DNA of 64,000 nt. It comes from Veillonella tobetsuensis. Lineage in GTDB: Bacteria > Bacillota > Negativicutes > Veillonellales > Veillonellaceae. Position numbers and translations under genes: made by a program. Shown piece by piece: positions 17,101-26,146 of this stretch. The DNA lies in NCBI RefSeq assembly GCF_001078375.1, contig NZ_BBXI01000009.1:362789-426788 (forward strand), given 5' to 3'. The notes under the pieces are model-generated. The model had not been told where the DNA came from, ran no database searches, and saw nothing but the letters and a program-made list of their open reading frames with translations. Position 1 is the stretch's first letter; each line of letters begins with the position of its first letter.

Positions 17101-17131
17101 AAAAAAGCTATGTCATTCACATAGCTTTTTT
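17101..17131. terminator. Bidirectional terminator between pduO-type gene and 112-residue gene
   Basis: A perfect 13-base-pair stem (17101-17113 with 17119-17131, AAAAAAGCTATGT) with a 5-base loop. It carries an A run on one side and a T run on the other, so it works in both directions for the two convergent genes. Confidence 0.9.
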
Positions 17132-17136
17132 CTTTA

Positions 17137-17475
17137 TTAAGATTGTGTAATTTCTTGATTCAATACATCATGAGGACTCGGATAGAAAAAGAAAATATGA
17201 GGGATTTGATATCTAAATTTCTCACGTAATAAATCAGATAGTGTAGCTTCAAAATTAATTATTTTTGAAACATCAAAAGAAAAATCCTCTACTAATACAA
17301 ATAGCTGTGGTTCAACAGTTGGTGCGTTTGGTGGCAATTCAGAAGGATCGATTGGTACATTTACAACTGCACGACATGTTCCAATATATCCACCTTGTCC
17401 ATCTTCAATGGCAACACGATATGTATTTTCCCAGAGGGTGGACATCATTTTTAGTTTCATATTCATAATTTCCAT
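17137..17475 (-). CDS. Uncharacterised 112-residue protein
   Basis: I do not recognise this protein. It is soluble, with no signal peptide or membrane helix, and predicted to be mixed alpha/beta. Features are a YRVAIEDGQGGYIGTCRAVV stretch (about 19-38), a proline-rich linker PSELPPNAPTVEP, and an acidic middle. The start is supported by AAGGAGA 6 bases before the ATG, and the gene ends in a bidirectional terminator, so it is very likely expressed. It is transcribed opposite to the surrounding cobalamin genes and shares a 63-base divergent promoter region with cobU. Whether it has a cobalamin role is unknown. Confidence 0.7.
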   Translation of the reverse strand: MEIMNMKLKMMSTLWENTYRVAIEDGQGGYIGTCRAVVNVPIDPSELPPNAPTVEPQLFVLVEDFSFDVSKIINFEATLSDLLREKFRYQIPHIFFFYPSPHDVLNQEITQS

Positions 17476-17538
17476 AGTGTATCTCCTTTGCTATACTAAT
17501 TATGATACAGAAATTATATATACTTGTATAGGTGCTTT

Positions 17539-18117
17539 ATGAAATCTACAATTATCCTATGCTCCGGAGGGGCGCGTAGTGGAAAAAGTGAATTTGCAGA
17601 ACAATTAGCATTATCCCTTACAGGTCGCAAAACATATGTGGCTACGGGACAAGCTTTTGATGAGGAAATGAAAGACCGAATCAAAAAACATCAAGAGCGT
17701 CGAGGAACAGAATGGGACAACTTTGAAATTCCCCTTCATTTACACGAAAATTGGGAAAAAATTAGTGCTGTAAGTGATATCATATTAATTGACTGTCTTA
17801 CTATGTTTACATCAAATCATTTATTTGCATATGGTGAAGTGAATCATCAAGAAGATGCTAATCGAATAGAATCAATTATTTTAGATGAAATACATTTACT
17901 GTTACAAGATATCAACAATAGCGAAAATAAAACTGTTATATTCGTAACTAATGAAATTGGTTTAGGTATAGTGCCTGAAAATAAACTAGCTAGATATTTC
18001 CGCGATATTAGTGGTCGTGTAAATCGTGAAGTTGCTACTGCTGCTGATAAAATATATTTGACTATTAGTGGTATAACAATTGAATTAAAATCTCAGGAGG
18101 TTCATATAAATGGCTAA
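17539..18117 (+). CDS. cobU: Adenosylcobinamide kinase / adenosylcobinamide-phosphate guanylyltransferase
   Basis: Phosphorylates adenosylcobinamide and then attaches GMP, activating it for joining of the lower ligand. The P-loop is GGARSGKS at the N-terminus, and RIKKHQERRG (about 49-58) carries the histidine that becomes guanylylated in this family. NEIGLGIVPENKLARYFRD is the conserved C-terminal motif. Length 192 is normal. ATG 17539 is preferred over an in-frame TTG at 17524 that has no ribosome site. The stop lies 8 bases inside cobQ, so translation is coupled. It opens the cobU-cobQ-cbiB-cobS run. Confidence 0.94.
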   Translation: MKSTIILCSGGARSGKSEFAEQLALSLTGRKTYVATGQAFDEEMKDRIKKHQERRGTEWDNFEIPLHLHENWEKISAVSDIILIDCLTMFTSNHLFAYGEVNHQEDANRIESIILDEIHLLLQDINNSENKTVIFVTNEIGLGIVPENKLARYFRDISGRVNREVATAADKIYLTISGITIELKSQEVHING

Positions 18118-19636
18118 GAAAATTATGTTCCAAGGAACAAGCTCTAATGTAGGTAAAAGTATACTCTGTACTGCATTATGCCGTATTCTTTACAGAATGG
18201 GTTATAAAACAGTACCATTTAAAGCACAAAATATGGCCTTAAATTCATATGTAACCAAATGGGGCGATGAAATTGGTCGTGCTCAAGTTGCTCAGGCTGA
18301 AGCAGCTGGTATAGATCCTATTGTACAGATGAATCCTGTATTACTAAAACCAACAGGTAATCAATCATCCCAAGTAGTATTAATGGGAAAACCCGTTGGT
18401 GTATATAGCGCGAAGGAGTATCACACACAATACTCCCTAACTGCACTTGATAAAGTTAAGGAATCGCTAGCCTTTTTAGATGAAAACTTTGAAATGATAG
18501 TTATTGAGGGTGCTGGTAGTCCTGCAGAGGTTAACTTAAAGGCTAATGATATCGTTAATATGCGCATTGCTAAGATGACTCAAGCACCTGTATTTTTAAT
18601 TGCTGATATTGATAGAGGCGGTGCGATTGCTTCTATCGTAGGTACGTTAGAACTATTAGAGCCAGAAGAACGAGATTTAATAAAAGGAATTGTAATCAAT
18701 AAATTCCGTGGAGACATTAAACTTTTAGAACCAGCATTAACTTTCATAGAAGAAAAAACAGGTAAAAAAGTAGTAGGTGTAATTCCAGCTATTGAAAATC
18801 TTGATATTGATGAGGAAGATTCTGTAGCATTGGAAAACAAACGAAATAAAGGCTCTAAAGAAATTCAAATTGCTGTTATTCAAACACCTAAAATTTCTAA
18901 TTTCACCGATTTTGATGCACTAAATTATGAACCTGATGTATCAGTGCGATTTGTAGGCAATGGTGATGTAATAGGAACACCTGATTTAATTATCTTGCCA
19001 GGGTCTAAAAATACACTAGCTGATTTAACGTACTTAAAAAATTCTGGTTTGGCTGATGAAATTAAGGCTTTAGCGGCAAAAGGAACACCCGTAATTGGTA
19101 TATGTGGTGGAAATCAAATGTTGGGCACTGCAATCTATGACCCTCATCATATGGAAGGGGATATCGAAGAAAGCGAAGGCTTAGGTCTAGTTAATTCTAC
19201 GACTACTATGAAGGATCAAAAAACAACTCATCAAGTAACATTTGATGTAGATAATTTACAATTTCTTAATGGCCAATTCTCTGGCAGTGAGCTCGTTGGC
19301 TATGAAATTCATATGGGTGATACAACACCAAATGATGAATCCGTTAAACGTTGTTTTACAATTACTAAACGAAGTGAAAGTGCAATTGAGGTGGTAGACG
19401 GCTTTATCGATGGTCAACATCAAGTAATGGGCACTTATATTCACGGCGTTTTTGATAATGATGATTTCCGTCGTTTTATAATCAACCAATTACGTTTACG
19501 CAAGGGGTTAGAGGAAATGCCTGTCGTATTCCATTATTTTGAACATAAAAACAATGCCTATAATCGCTTGGCAGACATTGTAGAAGAACATTTAGACATG
19601 GATTATATCATGTCATTATTAAAGGATAATGGGTGA
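18110..19636 (+). CDS. cobQ: Cobyric acid synthase
   Basis: Amidates the b, d, e and g side chains of adenosylcobyrinic a,c-diamide using glutamine and ATP. The N-terminal dethiobiotin-synthetase-like domain has a P-loop variant QGTSSNVGKS and a Walker-type IEGAGSPAEVNL (about 124-135). The C-terminal class-I glutaminase has its nucleophile in GICGGNQMLG (about 331-340) and the histidine in GTYIHGVFDND (about 443-453). Length 508 residues is typical of CobQ/CbiP. AGGAGG lies inside cobU. It is followed directly by cbiB. Confidence 0.95.
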   Translation: MAKKIMFQGTSSNVGKSILCTALCRILYRMGYKTVPFKAQNMALNSYVTKWGDEIGRAQVAQAEAAGIDPIVQMNPVLLKPTGNQSSQVVLMGKPVGVYSAKEYHTQYSLTALDKVKESLAFLDENFEMIVIEGAGSPAEVNLKANDIVNMRIAKMTQAPVFLIADIDRGGAIASIVGTLELLEPEERDLIKGIVINKFRGDIKLLEPALTFIEEKTGKKVVGVIPAIENLDIDEEDSVALENKRNKGSKEIQIAVIQTPKISNFTDFDALNYEPDVSVRFVGNGDVIGTPDLIILPGSKNTLADLTYLKNSGLADEIKALAAKGTPVIGICGGNQMLGTAIYDPHHMEGDIEESEGLGLVNSTTTMKDQKTTHQVTFDVDNLQFLNGQFSGSELVGYEIHMGDTTPNDESVKRCFTITKRSESAIEVVDGFIDGQHQVMGTYIHGVFDNDDFRRFIINQLRLRKGLEEMPVVFHYFEHKNNAYNRLADIVEEHLDMDYIMSLLKDNG

Positions 19637-19641
19637 TTTTA

Positions 19642-20634
19642 ATGGATTTACATATACTCTTAGATTGGTTTAAGCAATATAGCTATATTTGCATTCCAAT
19701 TTTAGCGTTTATTATCGATACAATTATTGGTGATCCTAACAGTAAATTTCATCCCGTAGCATTAATTGGCCGTATTATTACATTTTATGAAGCTGTATTT
19801 TACAAAGAAACAGATAATGATACTAAAAAACTTTGGTATGGCGGTATTACGGTTGGTTTTATACTGTTAACCGTATATATCATCGCTTCTTTACTTCTTT
19901 GGATAGGTGGCCTTATCAATGAATGGGTAGAGTATGTAATTCAAGTTTTGATTGTATATATAACTATTTCTCCACGTTCATTAGGTGCGGCAGGTTTTGA
20001 AATTAACAGATTAATAAAACAAGGACTTATCAATGAGGCAAGAGAACGTGTTTCATGGATTGTTGGTCGTGATACAGATTATCTAGATGAAGGAGAAATC
20101 ACTAGAGCAACCGTTGAAACGATAGCAGAAAATACAATTGATGGTATTGTTTCACCATTGTTCTTCTTTATTCTAGGTGGGCCAATAGGGGCCATTTTAT
20201 ATCGCACTGCCAATACAATGGATTCTATGTTAGGTTATAAAAATCAAAAGTATATGTTTTTTGGACGTGTAGCCGCTCGTTTTGATGATATGTTAAATTG
20301 GATACCAGCACGTATAACCTTTATATTATTTGTCATTTCTGCCTTTATCTTACGATTTGATGCTAAAAACGCCTTCCATATAGGGCTAAGAGATGCCAAA
20401 AAACATCCTAGTCCTAATGGTGGCTATGCAGAGGCTCCTGTAGCAGGCGCTTTACATATTCGTTTAGGTGGATACAATCAATATTTTAAAAAGATGACAT
20501 TCCGTGAATACATGGGGGATGCTTTAGAATCTTTGAACCGTTTACATATAATACGTTGTATATATATGATGTATCTTTCAACGATACTCATGATTGTGAT
20601 TACAACCTTTGTAACCTATTTATGTATGGAGTAG
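19642..20634 (+). CDS. cbiB: Adenosylcobinamide-phosphate synthase CbiB
   Basis: An integral membrane enzyme that attaches aminopropanol (phosphate) to cobyric acid. The family motifs are DTIIGDPNSKFHPVALIGR near the N-terminus, ETIAENTIDGIVSPLFFF (about 155-172), and KKHPSPNGGYAEAPVAGAL (about 252-270); about five hydrophobic segments are visible. ATG 19642 is used; a GTG at 19633 overlapping the cobQ stop would add three residues and cannot be excluded. The gene is called cobD in some organisms, which should not be confused with the decarboxylase at 22477. It lies between cobQ and cobS, the usual order. Confidence 0.93.
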   Translation: MDLHILLDWFKQYSYICIPILAFIIDTIIGDPNSKFHPVALIGRIITFYEAVFYKETDNDTKKLWYGGITVGFILLTVYIIASLLLWIGGLINEWVEYVIQVLIVYITISPRSLGAAGFEINRLIKQGLINEARERVSWIVGRDTDYLDEGEITRATVETIAENTIDGIVSPLFFFILGGPIGAILYRTANTMDSMLGYKNQKYMFFGRVAARFDDMLNWIPARITFILFVISAFILRFDAKNAFHIGLRDAKKHPSPNGGYAEAPVAGALHIRLGGYNQYFKKMTFREYMGDALESLNRLHIIRCIYMMYLSTILMIVITTFVTYLCME

Positions 20635-20641
20635 TAAACAC

Positions 20642-21529
20642 ATGACACCTTTCTTTATTGCTTTGCAATTTCTAACTAGACTTAAAATAGTAAATCAAAC
20701 AGAATGGACCATGGAGGATTTTGGGAAGTCTGTTGCTACATTTCCTTATATAGGTTTAATCATAGGTATATTTTTAACTATCATTTACTTTATATTTTCC
20801 CAATTTTTAGCGCCTGTACCATTAATGTTATTCATTGTTATTAGCGAATTTCTATTTACTGGTGGATTGCATGCTGATGGATTAATGGATACCAGCGATG
20901 GCCTATTTTCTGGCCGTGAGCGTGAGAAAAAATTAGAAATAATGAAGGATAGTCGTATAGGATCCTTTGGTGTAGTAGCATTTGTTTTTGTTACACTCCT
21001 TAAATGGCAATTATTAACATCCATTCCTATGCCCGAATTTATTCCAATCATTCTTATTATGATGCCACTAATGAGTCGCTATACATTAATCTTAAGCATT
21101 CGATCCTATCCATATGCACGTAAAAGTGGAATGGGGCAAGCCTTTGCAGAGTATGCACCAAAACACGTCATTACTTGGAGTACAATTTCTACACTATGTA
21201 TGCCTCTAATTATTTGTATAATTTTAGCATTCTTATATGCACTAACATTGGGTGTTACAAGCATTTTTTCCATCCCATTCATACCGTTTAATATGGCTAT
21301 GTTCGGATTAGCATATACCTGCATTGGTTTAATGGAAATCAATATATTTTCTATGATAATCAGCTATATTATTAATCGTATTCTCAACCATTATATTGTT
21401 AAACAATTAGGTGGTACTACAGGAGATACATATGGTTTTGTCGTAGAACTAACAGAGGTTCTATTAATTTTAGTCTATATTATCACTTTGACATTTTTAT
21501 CGACCTTTTTAAAAGGACCTATTTTTTAA
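20642..21529 (+). CDS. cobS: Adenosylcobinamide-GDP ribazoletransferase (cobalamin synthase)
   Basis: A membrane protein that joins adenosylcobinamide-GDP with alpha-ribazole (phosphate) at the last assembly step. The family opening AL-QFLTRL (IALQFLTRLKIV) and the aspartate-rich motif GGLHADGLMDTSDGLFSG (about 77-94) are present, with GSFGVVAFVF following. The C-terminal QLGGTTGDTYGFVVELTEV matches the conserved GGxTGDxxG motif. Six or so membrane helices fit a length of 295. It begins 7 bases after cbiB and ends the tight run, with the threonine kinase about 54 bases on. Confidence 0.94.
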   Translation: MTPFFIALQFLTRLKIVNQTEWTMEDFGKSVATFPYIGLIIGIFLTIIYFIFSQFLAPVPLMLFIVISEFLFTGGLHADGLMDTSDGLFSGREREKKLEIMKDSRIGSFGVVAFVFVTLLKWQLLTSIPMPEFIPIILIMMPLMSRYTLILSIRSYPYARKSGMGQAFAEYAPKHVITWSTISTLCMPLIICIILAFLYALTLGVTSIFSIPFIPFNMAMFGLAYTCIGLMEINIFSMIISYIINRILNHYIVKQLGGTTGDTYGFVVELTEVLLILVYIITLTFLSTFLKGPIF

Positions 21530-21583
21530 TATCTACGAATAATTAAGTAATTATTATTGATTCTAAATTGTAAGGAGGAATTA

Positions 21584-22462
21584 GTGACTTATTATGTTCG
21601 TGCACCTGGCACATGTGGGGAATTTATTCAAGGCGCAATTGATGGACAATCATTTCTCGTGACCTGTCCAATTAACCGATATTCCTATGCACTTAGCCAA
21701 GTAACACATCCATTACCACACTATTATTGCTCCTTACAGCCGAAGGCAAGCAAAGCTTGTAGACTGGTAAAAGACACTTTATCGATAGCGAATCAGGATA
21801 GTACATCTATTTATGTTCGTTCTGATATTATACAAGGTAAGGGGATGGCCTCTAGTTCAGCTGATATTGCTGTAGCAGCTATGGCGACTGCATTATCTCT
21901 AAATATAACTTTAACGCCTAAAGAATTAGAAATGATTTGTTTATCCGTAGAACCTACAGATGCTTCTTTTTATCCTGGTATAACTCAATTTGACTATATA
22001 AATGGATCGATTTGTAATTTCATGGGTATGTGTCCACCTTTGAAAATTCTTATTTTTGATGAAGGTGGCATTGTTGATACCGTATCATTTAATAAACAAA
22101 AAGATTTATTTCAGAAAATTCAAGAAAAAGAACCTATTATAAAGGAAGCTTTAGAACTCTTTACTAAGGGTTTAGAATCACATGACATTACTTTAATAGG
22201 CCAAGCCGCAACTTTAAGTGCTTTTGCTAATCAAAGAATTTTATATAAGCCTAATTTATATGAGTTCCATGATATAGGTAATGCATTCCAAAGTGTAGGC
22301 ACAATTATCGCCCATAGCGGCACGATAATGGGCTTGTTATTTCCTAATGATCATAATGCAGTAGAGGATTGTAGACGCTATATTGAAAAGAAATTACCAA
22401 CTTTACAATATATTGATACTGTGGAAACTACAAATGAAGGTTTAACATATATAAAACGATAA
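21584..22462 (+). CDS. pduX: PduX-like L-threonine kinase (GHMP family)
   Basis: Phosphorylates L-threonine; CobD then decarboxylates the product to aminopropanol phosphate, the cobalamin linker. The N-terminus VRAPGTCGEFIQGAIDG matches PduX, and the GHMP ATP loop is GKGMASSSADIAVAAMA (about 86-102). The C-terminal GTIIAHSGTIMGLLF is the motif-3 region. The start is GTG 21584, placed 6 bases after AAGGAGG; a TTG upstream at 21557 includes the ribosome site itself. Its position between cobS and cobD supports the cobalamin assignment over homoserine or mevalonate kinases. Confidence 0.88.
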   Translation: MTYYVRAPGTCGEFIQGAIDGQSFLVTCPINRYSYALSQVTHPLPHYYCSLQPKASKACRLVKDTLSIANQDSTSIYVRSDIIQGKGMASSSADIAVAAMATALSLNITLTPKELEMICLSVEPTDASFYPGITQFDYINGSICNFMGMCPPLKILIFDEGGIVDTVSFNKQKDLFQKIQEKEPIIKEALELFTKGLESHDITLIGQAATLSAFANQRILYKPNLYEFHDIGNAFQSVGTIIAHSGTIMGLLFPNDHNAVEDCRRYIEKKLPTLQYIDTVETTNEGLTYIKR

Positions 22463-22476
22463 AGGAGGATCCTTAT

Positions 22477-23607
22477 ATGCCAGATACACATGGCGGTAAT
22501 ATCTTTAAATTTGCCCACGAACATCATATTAATCCATCGGATGTATGTGATTTTAGTGCCAATATTAATCCATTAGGACCTAGTCAAAAGGGATTAGAAT
22601 CACTTAATAAGCGCTTAGATTATATTTCACATTATCCAGACCCTACTAATGATGATGTACTAAATGCAGTAGCAGACGTATATGGTGTAAATAAGGATTC
22701 CATTCTCATCGGTAATGGTGCGGCGGAGTTATTATATGCCATAGGTCGATTACCTGAATTTACAGGCTCCTTTGTACCTGCACCAGGATTTTCAGAATAT
22801 CGTAATTCTATGGATGCAGCCAGTATTCCTGTGCGAGATATTTTTTATCGCCAACGGCAAGATGAAAAGGGTACCCCGTATTTTGAAATACCTTATTTGG
22901 CGTTACAAACATTTGCTGCTAAATTAAAGGGGCAGGATGGGCGTATCATTGTTTTCTTAGGAAATCCGAATAATCCAGATGGTACATTACTCGATAAAAA
23001 ATATATTGATAAACTGGCTAACATGTTGCATGATGCAAACAGTTTATTAGTTATAGACGAATCTTTTATCGATTTTATTGGAAATGATTCACTTTGTGAT
23101 AATAGTTATTCTATGCGAAGTCTTATTTATCATCATGACAACGTAATTATTATCCATTCTTTTACAAAATTTTATGCTGTTCCTGGGCTTCGTATAGGTG
23201 CAGCCTTTGCTAATCCATCACTTATCAAAAAATTAAGTGCCTATATTCCTTCATGGTCTGTTAATACCTTATCACAGGCTTATATTACAGCTGCCATGAA
23301 TGATACCAACTACATCAAGAATACGAAAGATCTATTGGCCAACGAATCTGAGTTTATGTATAAATCGCTATCTGCTATAGATGATTTGATTGTATATAAG
23401 CCATCGGCTAATTATATATTGATTGAAATCAAAAATCCTACTATAACAGTTGATAATGTGCAAAGAAATCTAGAGAAACATAATGTGTTGATACGCAATT
23501 GTGCCAACTATAATGGTTTAGGTGCGCAATGGATGAGGATTGCCATAAAAGATCACAACCATAACGTAGAACTTATTCGTTTACTATCTGCCATTTTTGA
23601 GAAATAA
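22477..23607 (+). CDS. cobD: Threonine-phosphate decarboxylase (CobD)
   Basis: A PLP-dependent fold-type I enzyme that turns threonine O-3-phosphate into (R)-1-amino-2-propanol O-2-phosphate. It begins HGGNIFKFAHEHHINPSDV and FSANINPLGPS, the CobD signature that differs from histidinol-phosphate aminotransferase. GNGAAELLYA binds the PLP phosphate, LGNPNNPDG and VIDESFIDF are conserved, and the Schiff-base lysine is in HSFTKFYAVPGLRIG. Length is 376 residues. AAAGGAGG precedes the ATG, 14 bases after the threonine kinase gene, so the two steps are encoded side by side. HisC is the alternative and is less likely here. Confidence 0.9.
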   Translation: MPDTHGGNIFKFAHEHHINPSDVCDFSANINPLGPSQKGLESLNKRLDYISHYPDPTNDDVLNAVADVYGVNKDSILIGNGAAELLYAIGRLPEFTGSFVPAPGFSEYRNSMDAASIPVRDIFYRQRQDEKGTPYFEIPYLALQTFAAKLKGQDGRIIVFLGNPNNPDGTLLDKKYIDKLANMLHDANSLLVIDESFIDFIGNDSLCDNSYSMRSLIYHHDNVIIIHSFTKFYAVPGLRIGAAFANPSLIKKLSAYIPSWSVNTLSQAYITAAMNDTNYIKNTKDLLANESEFMYKSLSAIDDLIVYKPSANYILIEIKNPTITVDNVQRNLEKHNVLIRNCANYNGLGAQWMRIAIKDHNHNVELIRLLSAIFEK

Positions 23608-23616
23608 GGATTAAAA

Positions 23617-24255
23617 ATGAAAACATTATATATTGTTAGACATGGAGAAACCGAGTGGAATAAGATTGGTCGATACCAAGGTATTACAAATGTGCCACTT
23701 AATGAAAACGGTATTGCACAGGCCAAAGCTTGTGGTAATGCCTTAAAGGATATTCATTTTGATCGCATTCTTTCTAGTGATCTATCAAGAGCTCTTGTAA
23801 CGGCTGAAACGATTCGTGGAAATCGACAACTAGAGATTAAAACAGATGAACGATTACGTGAAATTAATTTTGGCGATTGGGAAAAGCTTCTTTTTACTGA
23901 AATAGAAGAACGTTGGCCTGGCCTTATTGATCAAATGTATCGTCGCCCTGATATTGTAAAGGTGCCTAATGGTGAAAGCTTTCAAGAGGTGCAAGATCGT
24001 GCTTGGAGTGCAGTATCTGATTTTCTAAATGAAAATAATGAAGATGAAACTATTTTAATTACTTGTCATGGTGGTACAATACGTACTATATTATGTAAAT
24101 TACTCGATATCTCCATCAGTCATTGTTGGAATTTCAGCCAAGGAAATACAGCCATTAATCGCGTGTTTTATAATGGTATGGGTGAATCAGATCACAATAT
24201 TTTAAACTTGCTCAATGATACAGCTCATGTAGATAATTTAAGAGGACATGTATAA
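23617..24255 (+). CDS. cobC: Histidine phosphatase-superfamily protein, probable CobC
   Basis: A phosphoglycerate-mutase-like phosphatase with the catalytic RHGETEWN motif at the N-terminus (YIVRHGETEWNKIGRYQG) and the second histidine in ITCHGGTIRTI (about 148-158). Length 212 residues. Such proteins adjacent to cobalamin genes usually remove the 5' phosphate of alpha-ribazole or adenosylcobalamin phosphate. It begins 9 bases after cobD. The assignment to CobC rests on position; sequence alone supports only the superfamily. Confidence 0.83.
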   Translation: MKTLYIVRHGETEWNKIGRYQGITNVPLNENGIAQAKACGNALKDIHFDRILSSDLSRALVTAETIRGNRQLEIKTDERLREINFGDWEKLLFTEIEERWPGLIDQMYRRPDIVKVPNGESFQEVQDRAWSAVSDFLNENNEDETILITCHGGTIRTILCKLLDISISHCWNFSQGNTAINRVFYNGMGESDHNILNLLNDTAHVDNLRGHV

Positions 24256-24288
24256 TAGCTTCTTTCAAATAGAAGAAAGGAATCTTAA

Positions 24289-24987
24289 ATGCGTTTAGAT
24301 AAACTATTAGCCAACAAGGCCTTTGGTAGTCGCAAAGAAGTTCATCAAATCATCAAAGATAGACGTGTTACCGTGAATGATATCATTGTGGTGAAAAAGG
24401 ATTATCCTATAAATATTGATACAGATACTATAGCGGTTGACGGCTCACAAATATCTACAAAACAACTATATTATATTAAGTTTCACAAGCCTGCTGGATA
24501 TATAACGGCAGTAGAAGATAGGTCTCATCCTGTAGTAATGGATTTATTACCTCCTGAATTTAAAAAAATGGGCGTATTTCCCGTTGGTCGTCTAGATAAA
24601 GATACAGAAGGTCTATTATTGCTCACTAATGATGGAGTATGGGCTCATTCGATTATCAATGGGCATAAACATGTACCTAAGGTTTATTATGTTGAGTTTC
24701 ATGGAATACTATCTAAAGAGGGCCTAGAACGCATATCAGTCGGTATAGTTCTAGGCGATGGAATACAATGTAAACCTGCTACGATCAATATCCTATCAGA
24801 TAAATCGCTAGAAATAACCATCGAAGAAGGCAAATATCATCAAGTAAAACGTATGATAGGGGCTGCAGGTGGTGAAGTAACGTATTTAAAAAGATTGTCA
24901 GTAGGCCATATTACACTAAGTGGAATTGAAGAAATTAATACATACTTAGAAATTGGTGACCAAGAAATAGCAGACTTTAAAAAATAG
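24289..24987 (+). CDS. RsuA/RluB-family 16S/23S rRNA pseudouridine synthase
   Basis: Isomerises a uridine in rRNA to pseudouridine. An N-terminal S4 RNA-binding domain (MRLDKLLANKAFGSRKEV, about 1-60) precedes the catalytic domain with the active-site aspartate in VGRLDKDTEGLLLLTNDG (about 102-119). EGKYHQVKRMIGAAGGEV is the conserved C-terminal motif. Length 232 is close to RsuA. A good AGAAAGGAAT site lies before the ATG. The precise target position cannot be told. It follows cobC by 33 bases and precedes the regulated pepP promoter. Confidence 0.92.
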   Translation: MRLDKLLANKAFGSRKEVHQIIKDRRVTVNDIIVVKKDYPINIDTDTIAVDGSQISTKQLYYIKFHKPAGYITAVEDRSHPVVMDLLPPEFKKMGVFPVGRLDKDTEGLLLLTNDGVWAHSIINGHKHVPKVYYVEFHGILSKEGLERISVGIVLGDGIQCKPATINILSDKSLEITIEEGKYHQVKRMIGAAGGEVTYLKRLSVGHITLSGIEEINTYLEIGDQEIADFKK

Positions 24988-25017
24988 CATGAAAATCTAC
25001 CCAATATAGGTATTTTA

Positions 25018-25041
25018 TGGTATTATAAAGTGTACTTTATA
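25018..25041 (+). promoter_or_regulatory. Extended -10 promoter with overlapping palindrome, upstream of pepP
   Basis: TGG-TATTAT (25018-25026) is an extended -10 element without a good -35. It runs into a perfect palindrome, TATAAAGT-gt-ACTTTATA (25024-25041), that covers the expected transcription start and ends just before the ribosome site. A repressor operator is likely; I do not recognise the regulator. Confidence 0.55.
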
Positions 25042-25057
25042 GACTAGGAGCATGATT

Positions 25058-26131
25058 ATGAATGGTTTAAATCAGCTACAACAGTATATTAAAGAACAAG
25101 AGTTAACAGGTGTTATTTTAATCAGTCCAACCAATTTACATTATTTTGCTAGCTTTACTGGTACTACAGGTTTTGCTATTGTCACACAAGATCAGGCCTT
25201 TATGATTACCGATTTTAGATATACAGAGCAAGCAACAAAGCAATGTGAAGGATATACGGTTATTCAATACGAAACAACTGTTATGGATACTCTTGTTGAT
25301 ATTTTTAATGACAATCACATCCATGAAGGCCTCTTTGGTATAGAAGGAAAATATATGCCTGTAGATACCTATGAATCTTTATGTGATACGTTAGATGAAC
25401 GCTTTAATTTCACGTCTCTTAACTTTGCAACACTACGCGCGGTGAAACGTGAAGACGAATTAGAATTGATGCGTAAAGCAGCTAAGATTGGTGATGAAGC
25501 TTTTGCTGCACTTTTACCACAATTAAAGGTGGGGATGACCGAAAACGAAGCACGTATCATCTTAGAAACAGAAATGTTAAAATGTGGTTCTGAGGAACCA
25601 TCATTTGCTACTATTGTTGCATCTGGCAATCGGTCTAGCATGCCACATGGTGTGGCTAGTGATAAGGTTATTGAAGCCGGTGATTTTGTTACCTTTGACT
25701 TTGGTGCTGTTTATAAAGGCTTTCATTCAGATATGACGAGAACAATCGTTATGGGGCCCGCATCAGAATTACAGAAAAAACTGTATACTATTGTTTTAGA
25801 AGCACAAAAACGAGGTGTTGCAGCTGTTCGTGCTGGAATTACAGGCAAAGAGCTCGATGCAGTATGTCGTAACTATATACGAGATAATGGATATACCAAG
25901 GAATTTAATCACGGTACAGGGCATGGTGTAGGATTAGAAATTCATGAGGAACCTGTGGCCAACCCGAAATCCAACACGGTATTTTCCGAAAATATGATCA
26001 TTACGGTAGAACCAGGCATATATCTTTCTGGTGAAATCGGATTGAGAATAGAGGATAGTGTTATTGTTAAGGCTAATGGCTGTGAAGTATTAACACATAG
26101 TCCAAAAGAGTTAATTGAAATAGGTATTTAG
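25058..26131 (+). CDS. pepP: Xaa-Pro aminopeptidase / M24 metallopeptidase
   Basis: Removes N-terminal residues ahead of proline. An N-terminal creatinase-like domain (about 1-125) is followed by the pita-bread domain with the five dinuclear-metal ligands: FVTFDFGAVYKGFHSDMTRT (two aspartates), GTGHGVGLEIHE (histidine), ITVEPGIYL (glutamate) and GLRIEDSV (glutamate). Length is 357 residues. ATG 25058 is chosen since AGGAG lies 7 bases before it, while the ATG at 25052 is only one base after that site. The gene directly precedes efp, a conserved Firmicute pairing. Confidence 0.93.
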   Translation: MNGLNQLQQYIKEQELTGVILISPTNLHYFASFTGTTGFAIVTQDQAFMITDFRYTEQATKQCEGYTVIQYETTVMDTLVDIFNDNHIHEGLFGIEGKYMPVDTYESLCDTLDERFNFTSLNFATLRAVKREDELELMRKAAKIGDEAFAALLPQLKVGMTENEARIILETEMLKCGSEEPSFATIVASGNRSSMPHGVASDKVIEAGDFVTFDFGAVYKGFHSDMTRTIVMGPASELQKKLYTIVLEAQKRGVAAVRAGITGKELDAVCRNYIRDNGYTKEFNHGTGHGVGLEIHEEPVANPKSNTVFSENMIITVEPGIYLSGEIGLRIEDSVIVKANGCEVLTHSPKELIEIGI

Positions 26132-26146
26132 AAGGAGAAGAGTTAG

